Shown here piece after piece: positions 1 to 6,841 of a stretch of 17,725 nucleotides of DNA. The notes under the pieces were generated by a model. That model worked only from the letters and a program-made list of their open reading frames with translations, made no database searches and had not been told where the DNA came from. The position numbers were made by a program, and so were the translations under genes. Numbering within the stretch: the stretch's first letter is position 1; every line of letters begins with the position of its first letter. Origin of the DNA: CAIWXH01 sp964555675. GTDB taxonomy: Bacteria; Chloroflexota; Chloroflexia; Chloroflexales; Chloroflexaceae. The DNA lies in assembly GCA_964555675.1 (NCBI GenBank), contig CAZKTU010000129.1, forward strand, positions 1-17,725. The letters run 5' to 3'.

Positions 1-45
1 GCCCTCCCGCTGGTCTTCTCGCATTATTAAGGCTGAGCCGGCGGA

Positions 46-1386
46 TCAGCGCAGGTGTGAGGGCGGGATCTTCATCAGGTCGCGGTACTTGGCCACGGTG
101 CGCCGGGCGATCGGGTAGCCCTGCTCGCCGAGCAGACGGGCGAGCTCTTCGTCGCTTAGGGGGCGGGGCTCGCTGACGATCAGCTCGCGCAGCACGTCCT
201 GCACGCCGCGGGCGGCCACGAAGAACTCGCTCATCGGCAGCAGGGTGCCGTTGGGCAGCAGGGCGGTCTTATCGGCCGTGGCCCTGCTGACGGTCGACTC
301 GTGGACGCCGAGCTCGAGGGCGATCTCGGCCCTGGTCATGGGGGCCAGGTGGCGCACCCCGTGCAGCAAGAAGGGCTCCTGGCGCAGCACGATGGCCTCG
401 CCGATGCGCTGGAGGGTCGACTCGCGCTGGCGCAGGTTGGTCAGGAAGACGCGGGCGCGGGCGATATACTCCTGAACGTGGGCGCGCTCGTCGTCGGGCA
501 GGGTGGCGGCGTGGCGAGCCAGGTCCTGGTAGAGCGGGTTGAGGCGCAGCACGCGCCGCGGCGAGTGGAGCACCTCGACCACGAACTGCTCGTCGCGGCG
601 GATGATCGCGATATCGGCGGTGCGATAGCGGGTGCGCTGAGGCGGCGAGGAGTCGGGCATGGCGGCCTGGGCGGGGAAGGGCCAGAGGTGCTTGCGGATG
701 AACGAGCGGGCGGCGTCGACCTCGTCGGGGCTGATGCGCAGCTGCCGCGCGATCTGCTTGAAGCGCCCAGCGCCCAAGTCCTCGTAGTGGTCGGCGATGA
801 TCGCGCGGGCGTGAGGGCAGCCCACGCCCTGGCTCGCCAGGAGGTCGATCTGCACCAGCAGGCACTCCTGGGTGTCGCGGGTGGCGATGCCGGGGGGGCC
901 GAGCTCGCGCAGGCGGACGAGGACGGCGAGGACTCGCTCGAGGGAGATACCGAGCAGGTCGGCGATCACCTCGGGCTCGTCGGCGAGGAAGCCGCGCTCG
1001 TCGAGGTTACCGACGAGGGCGAGGGCGATCGGCTGGTCGGCGCTCGGCAGGCTGGCATAGAGGTCGTCGAGGAGCGACTCGGCCAGGCCGCGAGGGGCGG
1101 CGACAAAGAGCAGCGGGTCGATCTCCTCCTCGCGACGGGGCGGCGGGCCGTCGCTCACGGCGTCTGAGCTGGCGCACTGCACACAGAGCCCGTCGATCAC
1201 GAACGAGCCGCAACGGGCGCAGCTGGCCTCGTAGGTCTCGACCTCGTCGAGGGCCGGGTTCTCGGCCAGCTCTTGCTGCACCAGCTGGTTCAGGTCGAGG
1301 CTTGGCAGAGCCAGGAGCTGGGCCAAGTTGAGGAGCGCCGGGGTTACACGCATGCCCATTTCGGGCATCATCGACATATCGAACAT
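46..1386 (-). CDS. rpoN: RNA polymerase sigma-54 factor RpoN
   Basis: This alternative sigma factor directs RNA polymerase to -24/-12 promoters, which open only with an AAA+ activator. From the ATG at 1386 it is 446 residues, a normal family length. Region I is the Leu/Gln-rich N-terminus (about 15-48, ending ELAENPAL). The core-binding part spans about 85-300. A helix-turn-helix (about 350-373, with HESTVSRATADK) is followed by the RpoN box ARRTVAKYR at 427-435, the -24 reader, and the family ending IPPSHLR. A GTG two codons upstream (1392) is possible, but a GAG-type ribosome site is better spaced for the ATG. Oddity: a CxxC-x8-CxxC insert (Cys56, 59, 68, 71) between region I and the core resembles a zinc knuckle and is not part of textbook RpoN. 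It is divergent from yggT. Upstream lie a sigma-54-type site and an extended -10, so autoregulation is likely. The family call is firm; the role of the insert is unknown. Confidence 0.96.
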   Translation of the reverse strand: MFDMSMMPEMGMRVTPALLNLAQLLALPSLDLNQLVQQELAENPALDEVETYEASCARCGSFVIDGLCVQCASSDAVSDGPPPRREEEIDPLLFVAAPRGLAESLLDDLYASLPSADQPIALALVGNLDERGFLADEPEVIADLLGISLERVLAVLVRLRELGPPGIATRDTQECLLVQIDLLASQGVGCPHARAIIADHYEDLGAGRFKQIARQLRISPDEVDAARSFIRKHLWPFPAQAAMPDSSPPQRTRYRTADIAIIRRDEQFVVEVLHSPRRVLRLNPLYQDLARHAATLPDDERAHVQEYIARARVFLTNLRQRESTLQRIGEAIVLRQEPFLLHGVRHLAPMTRAEIALELGVHESTVSRATADKTALLPNGTLLPMSEFFVAARGVQDVLRELIVSEPRPLSDEELARLLGEQGYPIARRTVAKYRDLMKIPPSHLR

Positions 1387-1437
1387 TGCCACACTCTTTC
1401 CCGCTCAGCGGGCGAAGCCCACGCGAGCCGTCACCGT

Positions 1438-1446
1438 ATCGTAGCA
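1438..1446 (-). promoter_or_regulatory. Extended -10 promoter for rpoN
   Basis: On the minus strand the sequence reads TGC-TACGAT, an extended -10. A start near 1431 would give a leader of about 45 bases. No good -35 is visible, as is usual for extended -10 promoters. The 8-base palindrome ACAATTGT (1446-1453) overlaps its upstream edge. The same TGC-TAC-N-AT form recurs upstream of the amine oxidase and adaptor genes. Confidence 0.45.
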
Positions 1447-1522
1447 CAATTGTCCGCGCGAGGCGACGCCGGGCCGGCTCGGGGACAGCCGCGGCGGCGC
1501 GCTCTGCGCTATACAGTCACCT

Positions 1523-1538
1523 GGCAAGATGCGTGCCA
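1523..1538 (-). promoter_or_regulatory. Sigma-54 (-24/-12) promoter toward rpoN
   Basis: The minus strand reads TGGCACG-CATC-TTGC, a full match to the sigma-54 consensus TGGCACG-N4-TTGC. Predicted start is about 1512, giving a leader of roughly 125 bases to rpoN. It lies back-to-back with the yggT site, with 17 bases between them. The plus-strand reading of the same bases (TGGCAAG-ATGC-GTGC) is a poorer match. Confidence 0.7.
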
Positions 1539-1555
1539 GAGAGGCGACCACAGGC

Positions 1556-1571
1556 TGGCACGGAACCTGCA
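1556..1571 (+). promoter_or_regulatory. Sigma-54 (-24/-12) promoter for yggT-family gene
   Basis: The plus strand reads TGGCACG-GAAC-CTGC-A. The -24 element is perfect; the -12 has one change (CTGC for TTGC), with invariant GG and GC at the required spacing. Predicted start is about 1582, some 45 bases before the gene at 1627. Confidence 0.7.
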
Positions 1572-1626
1572 ACGCGGGTCCTGCGCGCCCCAACGAACTA
1601 GCAGCGCGCCAACGGAGGTGTGTAGT

Positions 1627-2133
1627 ATGAGCGAGTATCCTCCCGCCCCGGACGCATCGAGCGAGGCCAGCCTGGACCCGACGGCCGATGCCGCGCGTGT
1701 GATCAAGGAGCAGCGCGTTGTGACCGACGGCCGCGAGAGCACGACACAGGTCGAGGAGAGCACAGTGGTTGTGCCTTCGGCGGCGACGATCGAGCGCCGG
1801 CGCTATGTGCGGGCGCGGCGCACAGTCTATACGGTCGTCAACATCCTGTCGGTCTTCATCTTCATCCGCTTTCTGCTGGTCCTGTTCGGGGCCGACCCCC
1901 TGAACGGCTTCGCGGCCTTCATCTATGGGATCACCTACCCGTTCGTGCTGCCCTTCCGCGACCTGTTCGGGCCGGGCCGCGAGCCGCAGCTCGGGGTGAA
2001 TATTTTCGATGCCGCGTACCTGGTGGCGATCGCGATCTACTACCTCTTCGCCTGGATCGGCTCGAAGGTGGCCCAGTTGGTCTACCTGCGCACCCGAAGC
2101 GAGCCGACCGAGGCGCGCAGCGCTCTGCGTTGA
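1627..2133 (+). CDS. YggT-family integral membrane protein
   Basis: The protein is 168 residues. The first 58 or so are hydrophilic, acidic then basic. A membrane segment follows (about 65-90, VVNILSVFIFIRFLLVLFG), then a loop ending in the family-like YPFVLPFRDLF stretch, and a second membrane segment (about 130-155). The R-LL, nearby Asp-Pro and IYGITYPFVLP features fit the YggT family (PF02325), which has small membrane proteins often near cell-division or envelope genes and no settled biochemical role. The long charged N-terminal tail is an addition to the usual core. The start is set by GGAGGTG at 1614-1620, six bases upstream. It is divergent from rpoN and has its own sigma-54-type promoter, so it may be an envelope gene induced through RpoN. 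A hairpin pair follows it. The family call is good; the function is not known. Confidence 0.85.
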   Translation: MSEYPPAPDASSEASLDPTADAARVIKEQRVVTDGRESTTQVEESTVVVPSAATIERRRYVRARRTVYTVVNILSVFIFIRFLLVLFGADPLNGFAAFIYGITYPFVLPFRDLFGPGREPQLGVNIFDAAYLVAIAIYYLFAWIGSKVAQLVYLRTRSEPTEARSALR

Positions 2134-2138
2134 GGGTT

Positions 2139-2188
2139 CGTCAGAGCTACTCTGACGGGTGGGTAATTCGGGGAGGCCAAGCCTCCCC
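2139..2188. terminator. Two hairpins between convergent genes
   Basis: There are two perfect 8-bp hairpins with three-base loops: CGTCAGAG/CTCTGACG at 2139-2157 and GGGGAGGC/GCCTCCCC at 2170-2188. They sit between the ends of the yggT-family gene (+) and the receiver gene (-). Neither has a clear U-tract, so termination in either direction is inferred from structure and place. Confidence 0.55.
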
Positions 2189-2204
2189 GTGCCCCTCCTA
2201 AAGG

Positions 2205-2624
2205 CTAGAGGCCCGCCTCTCCGGCGCCCTCAATCTGGAGGCGCTGGGTGAAGCGGTTCACCAACTGTAGCAGGCGCCCCAGGTCGAAGGGCTTGCGCAG
2301 GAGCTGGTTGGCGCCGAGGGCGCGAAAGCGCTCGGGCGAGCGGTCGGCGGTCATCAGGATCACCGGCAGGTCGCGCTGCCCCTGGCCGCGCAGCTGGGCG
2401 AGCACCTGGTCGCCGGTCATCAGAGGCATCGCCACGTCGAGCAGCAGCAGGTCTGGTCTGCGTCGCTCGATTTCAGTCATGGCGGCCCGTCCGTCGTGGG
2501 CGATGCGCACCTGATAGCCCTCGTCGGTCAGGGCCTCGGCGACCATAGCGGTAATCTCGGGATGGTCATCGACGATCAAAATCTCTGCTACACCGACGGT
2601 CTTATTATCGTACTGCTGATCCAT
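2205..2624 (-). CDS. Stand-alone response regulator receiver (CheY-like)
   Basis: The protein is 139 residues made of one receiver domain and no output domain. The acidic pocket is Asp19-Asp20 (ILIVDDHPE), the phospho-acceptor is Asp63 (LLLLDVAMP), the switch Thr is Thr92 (ILMTAD), and the conserved Lys is Lys111 in RKPFD. All key residues are present, so it should accept phosphate. With no effector domain it must act by protein contact, as a phosphorelay intermediate or an adaptor. The start ATG at 2622-2624 has an AGGA about 10 bases upstream. It is divergent from the histidine kinase, its likely partner by position. Both have -24/-12-type promoters in the shared intergenic region. Ends in a hairpin region shared with the yggT-family gene. 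Confidence 0.93.
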   Translation of the reverse strand: MDQQYDNKTVGVAEILIVDDHPEITAMVAEALTDEGYQVRIAHDGRAAMTEIERRRPDLLLLDVAMPLMTGDQVLAQLRGQGQRDLPVILMTADRSPERFRALGANQLLRKPFDLGRLLQLVNRFTQRLQIEGAGEAGL

Positions 2625-2731
2625 AAGAAAGAATCCTGAACCATACCAACCTCATCGTTTGTATCAGCCCCAGCGCTGCCTTTGCTGACCGTGCATCGGC
2701 GCCCCTGGGCGCCCTGCTTCTAAGGGGCCAT

Positions 2732-2747
2732 AGCAGGTTGCGTGCCA
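2732..2747 (-). promoter_or_regulatory. Sigma-54 (-24/-12) promoter for receiver gene
   Basis: The minus strand reads TGGCACG-CAAC-CTGC-T: a perfect -24 element and CTGC at the -12, with exact spacing. It is nearly identical to the yggT site (TGGCACG-GAAC-CTGC). Predicted start is about 2720, giving a leader of about 97 bases. Confidence 0.7.
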
Positions 2748-2776
2748 GCGCTCTTACGAAGGCCCCGGCGCCCCGT

Positions 2777-2792
2777 CGGCACAGGCCTTGCT
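2777..2792 (+). promoter_or_regulatory. Probable sigma-54 promoter for histidine kinase
   Basis: The plus strand reads CGGCACA-GGCC-TTGC-T. The core GGCAC and TTGCT are intact, with T-to-C and G-to-A changes at the edges of the -24 element. The downstream bases TTGCTCTAGAGGG match the glsB promoter (TTGCTCTATAGGG) at 12 of 13 positions, which supports it. Predicted start is about 2803, leaving a leader of about 138 bases. Confidence 0.5.
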
Positions 2793-2940
2793 CTAGAGGG
2801 CCTATAGCCACGCGCAGGTGGTTTGAGCCGGGATTGTGTTGCCTTCGACTTTCCGCCAGTGGGTCGCTTGTCGCCGGCGGTGCCATTGCGGGGGTCACGC
2901 CAAGTGGCCCATTAGTAAACCACGCGCAGATGAGGTGCTG

Positions 2941-5052
2941 ATGATTGCAATCGATTGGGAAAGCATCCTGCCGCAGTGGCTTGGCGAGGCCTTGCCTCTA
3001 GGAGTGATCGTCACCGACGACAGGCTCATGGTGCGCTACTGGAGTCCCTGGCTGCGCGAGCAGACCGGGCTGGACGCCGAGGCGGCGACCGAACAGAGCA
3101 TGCCCGAGCTCCTGGAGAGTCTGGGCGCCCCCGACCTCAGGCATCACTTCAGGCGCGCCCTGGGGGGCGAGACCTGCGCCCTACGCCAGCGCGAGTTCGG
3201 CTATCTGCTGCCGGCGCCGGCCCCGCCCAACCCCGCCGGGCTCGAGCGGATGCAGCAGCGGGCCGAGATCGCCCCCCTGATCATTGACGATCAAATCGTC
3301 GGCACAGTGATGGTGATCAGCGATATGACCGAGCGGGCGGCCCAGGACCTGCTGCACAAGCAGACGATCGGCCGGCTCGACGAGACCCTGGCTCTGCTCG
3401 ACACTCTGATCACGAAGGCGCCGATCGGCTTCGCCTTCGTCGACACCGAGCTACGCTACAGGGGCATCAACGAGCGCCTGGCCGAGTTCAACGGCGTGCC
3501 GGTGGCGGGCCACCTGGGGCGCACGATCTGGGAGATCGTGCCCGCCCTGGCCGACCAGCAGGCGCCCCTCTTCATGCAGGTGATCGAGAGCGGCCAGCCG
3601 CTGATCGACGTCGAGATCAGCGGCGAGACGAAGGCCAGCCCGGGTCTGCAGCGCATCTGGGAGGTCAGCTACTACCCGGTGCGGACAGCGGACCAGCGCC
3701 GCCTGGGGGTGGGCATGCTGGTCAACGAGATCACGGATCGCCGCCGGATCGAGGCGCGCGAGCGCTTTATGGGCGGGCTGCGGGCCGCCCTGACCAGCTC
3801 GATCAACTACCAGGCCACCCTCGAGGCCGTCGCCAGGGCGACCCTGCCCTACCTGGCCGACTGGTGCGTCATCCACACCGCCGAGACCCACGGCGAGGGC
3901 CCGAGCACGGTTGTAGCCCATGTCGATCCCGAGCAGGAGATCCTGGCGCGCCGTCTCCAGCGCCTCTTGCCGCAGCCCCTGGCCCCCGGCAGCCCCCTGA
4001 GCGCGGTGCTGCGCAGCGGGCGATCGCGGCTAACCCCGACGCTCAGCGACGAGAGCCTCGCCGCCTACGCGGCCGACGAGGCCGGGCTAGAGCTGCTGCG
4101 CCGGCTGCGCCCGGCGAGCAACCTGCTCGTACCGCTGACCATCGGCGGCGTCTCGATCGGCGTGATCGCCCTCACCCGCTGCGCCGGGCGGGCCGCCTAC
4201 AGCGAAGAGGACCTGGCCCTGGCCGAGGAGCTGGCCCAGCAGTCTACCGTCGCCCTGGAGAACGCGCGCCTCTTCGCCGTGGCCGAGCGCTCGCGGGCCA
4301 TGGCCGAGGAGGCCGTGCGCGTGCGCGACGCCTTCTTCTCGATCGCGGCCCACGAGCTGCGCACGCCCCTGACCACCCTGCTGGGGCGCTCGCAGCTGAT
4401 GCAGAAGTGGCTGGCCCAGGACGAAGGCGGCGACCAACGCACCTTGCGCTCGATGGGTATCATCGTCGAGCAGGCCCAGCGCCTGAACCGCATGATCACC
4501 GCGCTGCTCGACGTCTCGCGCATCCAGGCGGGGCGCTTCAGCATCGAGCCGGCGCGCGTGGACCTGGCGACCCTGGTGCGCCGCGTCGTCGAGGAGACCC
4601 GCACAACCCTCAGTCCGCACACACTGCGGCTACACGACGAGGGCTGCCCCCTGGTCCTGCTTGGGGACGAGGTGCGGCTCGAGCAGGTGATCCAGAACCT
4701 GCTGAGCAACGCGGTGAAGTATAGTCCCGCGGGCGGCGCGGTGGAGGTAGAGCTGAGCTGCCACGACGGGGCGGCCTATCTGAAGGTCAGCGACAGCGGG
4801 ATCGGCATCCCACCCGAGGCCCACGAGCAGCTCTTCCGGCGCTTCTTCAGGGCGGCCAACGCCGAACGTCTCGGGATCAGCGGGCTGGGGATCGGCCTCT
4901 TCGTGGTCAACGAGATCATCAGCCTGCACGGCGGTCGCATCAGCGTCGAGAGCAGCGAGGGCGAGGGCAGCGCCTTCACGGTTACGCTGCCGCTCATGGA
5001 CCCGGAGGACACGAGCCCCGCCGAGCAGGCGCCCGCCACGGCGGAAGCCTAA
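2941..5052 (+). CDS. PAS-PAS-GAF sensor histidine kinase
   Basis: The protein is 703 residues with no membrane segment, so it is probably cytosolic. The order is PAS (about 10-125), a second PAS (about 150-275, APIGFAFVDTELRYRGIN), GAF (about 285-450), a HisKA dimerisation domain with phospho-acceptor His471 in AAHELRTPLT, and the ATPase domain. That domain carries the N box with Asn590 (QNLLSNAVKYSP), Asp618 in DSGIGIPPE, the F box LFRRFF, and G2 GLGIGLF at 648-654. All catalytic motifs are intact. The start is the ATG at 2941 after GAGGTG (2932-2937); an in-frame start at 2836 would add a 35-residue Cys/Arg-rich extension unlike a PAS lead-in. The ligand is unknown; PAS and GAF domains often sense redox, light or small molecules. 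The divergent receiver is the likely partner. Its stop overlaps that of the convergent MFS gene by three bases. Confidence 0.94.
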   Translation: MIAIDWESILPQWLGEALPLGVIVTDDRLMVRYWSPWLREQTGLDAEAATEQSMPELLESLGAPDLRHHFRRALGGETCALRQREFGYLLPAPAPPNPAGLERMQQRAEIAPLIIDDQIVGTVMVISDMTERAAQDLLHKQTIGRLDETLALLDTLITKAPIGFAFVDTELRYRGINERLAEFNGVPVAGHLGRTIWEIVPALADQQAPLFMQVIESGQPLIDVEISGETKASPGLQRIWEVSYYPVRTADQRRLGVGMLVNEITDRRRIEARERFMGGLRAALTSSINYQATLEAVARATLPYLADWCVIHTAETHGEGPSTVVAHVDPEQEILARRLQRLLPQPLAPGSPLSAVLRSGRSRLTPTLSDESLAAYAADEAGLELLRRLRPASNLLVPLTIGGVSIGVIALTRCAGRAAYSEEDLALAEELAQQSTVALENARLFAVAERSRAMAEEAVRVRDAFFSIAAHELRTPLTTLLGRSQLMQKWLAQDEGGDQRTLRSMGIIVEQAQRLNRMITALLDVSRIQAGRFSIEPARVDLATLVRRVVEETRTTLSPHTLRLHDEGCPLVLLGDEVRLEQVIQNLLSNAVKYSPAGGAVEVELSCHDGAAYLKVSDSGIGIPPEAHEQLFRRFFRAANAERLGISGLGIGLFVVNEIISLHGGRISVESSEGEGSAFTVTLPLMDPEDTSPAEQAPATAEA

Positions 5053-6347
5053 CCCGCCTTGCGCGGGGCCGGGGCGGGCGCGCGGCCGATGCCGAGGGCG
5101 ACATACATGCCCGTGCCGGCCAGGCGCAGCACGCCGGCGGCGACCAGGGCGACGGCGATGCTCGTGCTGTCGGCCAGCAGCGTGCCCACGAGGGGCATGA
5201 TGAAGAGGGCGGCGTTCTGCAGGGTCTGGTAGAAGCCGACGTAGCTGGCCTGGTGATCCGAGGGGATAGTGCTGAGCACCAGGTCGAAGTTCACCAGGTC
5301 GTTACCGGCCGAGAAGAAGCCCACCATGCCCGCGAAGAGGGCCAGGAGCGCCACGGACTGGGTCGTCGCGGTCGCCAGGGGGTAGAGCGACATGCCGAGA
5401 CTCGTCGCGATTAGGACGCCGCCCACGCCGATCTTCCGGACGGCGGCGGCCCAGGCGAAGTAGGCGACCAGCAGCACGGCGCTGTTGGCCGTCGTGATAA
5501 TGCCGATCCAGGCGTCGCTGGCCTGCACCTCGCGCACCCAGTAGAGCGGGAAGAGCGGCAGGGCCATGGCGACCCCGCAGCGGAAGATGAAGGCGCTGCC
5601 TACGAAACGCATGAAGGGCGCCGGCGCCGTGCGGGCGACGGTGGACAGCGAGCCGACCCAGCTCTTGAAGCTGGGCCGCCAGGTGCCGTCGCCCTCGTAC
5701 TCGCCGATCTGCTGGTCGGGCAACACGATCGAGCGCGAGAAGAGGAAGCTGAGCAAGCCGCCGAAAAACGAGCCGATGAAGACCACCTGATAGTTGAGCG
5801 GGAAGACGATGCGGTCGAGCAGCTGGCCCACGAGCGCCACGGTCAGGGCGGTCACGGCGCCCAGGCTCGACCAGCGCATGCTCATCAGGGCAAAGCGGTT
5901 CTTTGGCCCGGCGACCCCGCCCATGACCACGGTGAAGGCCACGTTGACGATCGTGCTGGGCACCGTCACCAGGGCCCAGATGCCGATCACGGCCCAGGGC
6001 ACCGCCTCCAGCGGCATCACAAAGGGCAGCAGCCCGAAGAGGGCGTAGGACCAGAGCACCCACACGCGCATGCCCGAGTACCAGGGCACCACATTGCGCT
6101 GGCGCTCGAGGAAGCGCCCGATGGGCACCGCCAGCAGGGCCCCGGCCAGGGCCGGCAGCGAGGTGAGCAGGCCGACCAGCAGGCTCGAGGCGCCCAGGCG
6201 CACCAGGAAGACGGAGAGGAAGGTGCCGACGCCGGCGACGATCCCGACGCCGACGCCGTCGATCAGGACGTTGCGCACATTGCGCTCGCCGACGGTCTGG
6301 GGGCGCACCAGCGAGCGGATGACGTCGGCGCGAGGCAGCCAGCGCAT
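5049..6347 (-). CDS. MFS transporter
   Basis: The protein is 432 residues with about 12 hydrophobic helices in two groups of six, separated by a charged central loop (IGEYEGDGTWRPSFKSW). An RFLERQR stretch after helix 2 sits where the MFS loop 2-3 motif lies. The overall pattern is major facilitator superfamily, probably secondary transport across the inner membrane. The substrate cannot be read from the sequence; efflux-type and sugar-type families are both possible. The N-terminus (about 1-20) is a basic amphipathic lead. The ATG at 6347 has no clear Shine-Dalgarno sequence. It follows the TIGR02588-type gene by 113 bases on the same strand, so it may be read from that operon or alone. Its last codons overlap the convergent kinase gene (stops at 5049-5051 and 5050-5052), leaving no room for a terminator between them. 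Confidence 0.87.
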   Translation of the reverse strand: MRWLPRADVIRSLVRPQTVGERNVRNVLIDGVGVGIVAGVGTFLSVFLVRLGASSLLVGLLTSLPALAGALLAVPIGRFLERQRNVVPWYSGMRVWVLWSYALFGLLPFVMPLEAVPWAVIGIWALVTVPSTIVNVAFTVVMGGVAGPKNRFALMSMRWSSLGAVTALTVALVGQLLDRIVFPLNYQVVFIGSFFGGLLSFLFSRSIVLPDQQIGEYEGDGTWRPSFKSWVGSLSTVARTAPAPFMRFVGSAFIFRCGVAMALPLFPLYWVREVQASDAWIGIITTANSAVLLVAYFAWAAAVRKIGVGGVLIATSLGMSLYPLATATTQSVALLALFAGMVGFFSAGNDLVNFDLVLSTIPSDHQASYVGFYQTLQNAALFIMPLVGTLLADSTSIAVALVAAGVLRLAGTGMYVALGIGRAPAPAPRKAG

Positions 6348-6460
6348 GGTTTATGTTGTGCCGGCGCTACAGCGCGCGCGGCGCAAGCGGGCGAACCCGC
6401 CGGAGAATAATGGGGGCATTGTGCCTTAGTCCCGCCGATAGCGCAAGCAGACGCGCCCCG

Positions 6461-6841
6461 CTACGGCAGCCTGTAGCTCAGCACCTTGCCCTCGGCCCGC
6501 TCGACCGGGTCGGCGGCCTGCACCACGACCCGCCCCTCCTCGCTGGCCCCTCCGGCCAGCAGGGGCACGCTCAACTCGGCCTGCTCGGCCGGGGCGCCGC
6601 TCAGCAACACGGTCACCTCGACCAGGACATCCTCGACGGCCCCGTCGCCGAGGTTGCGCACCGTCACGGGCACCTCGAGGCTGCCTCCGCGCGCCAGCGG
6701 CTCGCCCAGCTCGACCGCGAGGGCCGCCTCGCCGTCGGGGCCCAGGGCCTCGTAGCCGATGAAGCCGACCAGGCCAAGGACCAGGATCAGGCTCAGGGCG
6801 AACACGGCCCACTCGAGGGCGTTCTTCTGCGGGATGTTCAT
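6461..6841 (-). CDS. TIGR02588-type membrane-anchored protein
   Basis: The protein is 126 residues: a short cytoplasmic N-terminus (MNIPQKNALEWA), one membrane helix (about 12-33), then an outside domain. That domain has alternating beta-type hydrophobics (LEVPVTVRNLGDGAVEDVLVEVTV), like an Ig-like fold or a CARDB-type adhesion module. The size, the N-terminal Glu-Trp before the helix, and its place directly after a TIGR02587-like gene fit the uncharacterised TIGR02588 family, from memory of that pairing. Its ATG overlaps the stop of the upstream gene in ATGA (6838-6841), so the two are translationally coupled. No function is known. It probably works with the multi-pass partner at the membrane. 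Confidence 0.68.
   Translation of the reverse strand: MNIPQKNALEWAVFALSLILVLGLVGFIGYEALGPDGEAALAVELGEPLARGGSLEVPVTVRNLGDGAVEDVLVEVTVLLSGAPAEQAELSVPLLAGGASEEGRVVVQAADPVERAEGKVLSYRLP

Larger units (their letters stand above)
2625..2940. other. Intergenic control region, receiver/kinase
   Basis: This 316-base non-coding stretch separates the divergent receiver and kinase genes. It holds two outward-pointing sigma-54-type sites (2732-2747 and 2777-2792) and a small GC hairpin (GGCGCC/GGCGCC, 2698-2713) in the receiver leader. A 10-base direct repeat, CCACGCGCAG, occurs at 2808-2817 and 2920-2929. Reading frames through it do not look like protein genes. Confidence 0.6.

Noticed and set aside
301..1167. 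Long plus-strand open frame opposite rpoN, and similar long frames opposite other genes
   Set aside because: High GC makes long shadow frames. They have low-complexity Gly/Ala/Arg content and no family features, and the opposite strand holds well-supported genes.
1522..1536. Plus-strand reading TGGCAAG-ATGC-GTGC as a second yggT sigma-54 promoter
   Set aside because: It is the reverse of the better minus-strand site (TGGCACG-CATC-TTGC). The quasi-palindromic form of the motif explains it.
2808..2929. Direct repeat CCACGCGCAG (2808-2817, 2920-2929) as an operator pair
   Set aside because: Only two 10-base copies 112 bases apart, in GC-rich DNA; too weak to call a binding site.
2836..2940. 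Upstream extension of the histidine kinase by 35 residues
   Set aside because: The extension is Cys/Arg-rich, lacks a ribosome site and reads through the control region; the ATG at 2941 has GAGGTG before it.
6387..6400. Hairpin GCGGG/CCCGC between the TIGR02588-type and MFS genes as a terminator
   Set aside because: Stem of five pairs with no U-tract; such hairpins arise by chance in GC-rich DNA.
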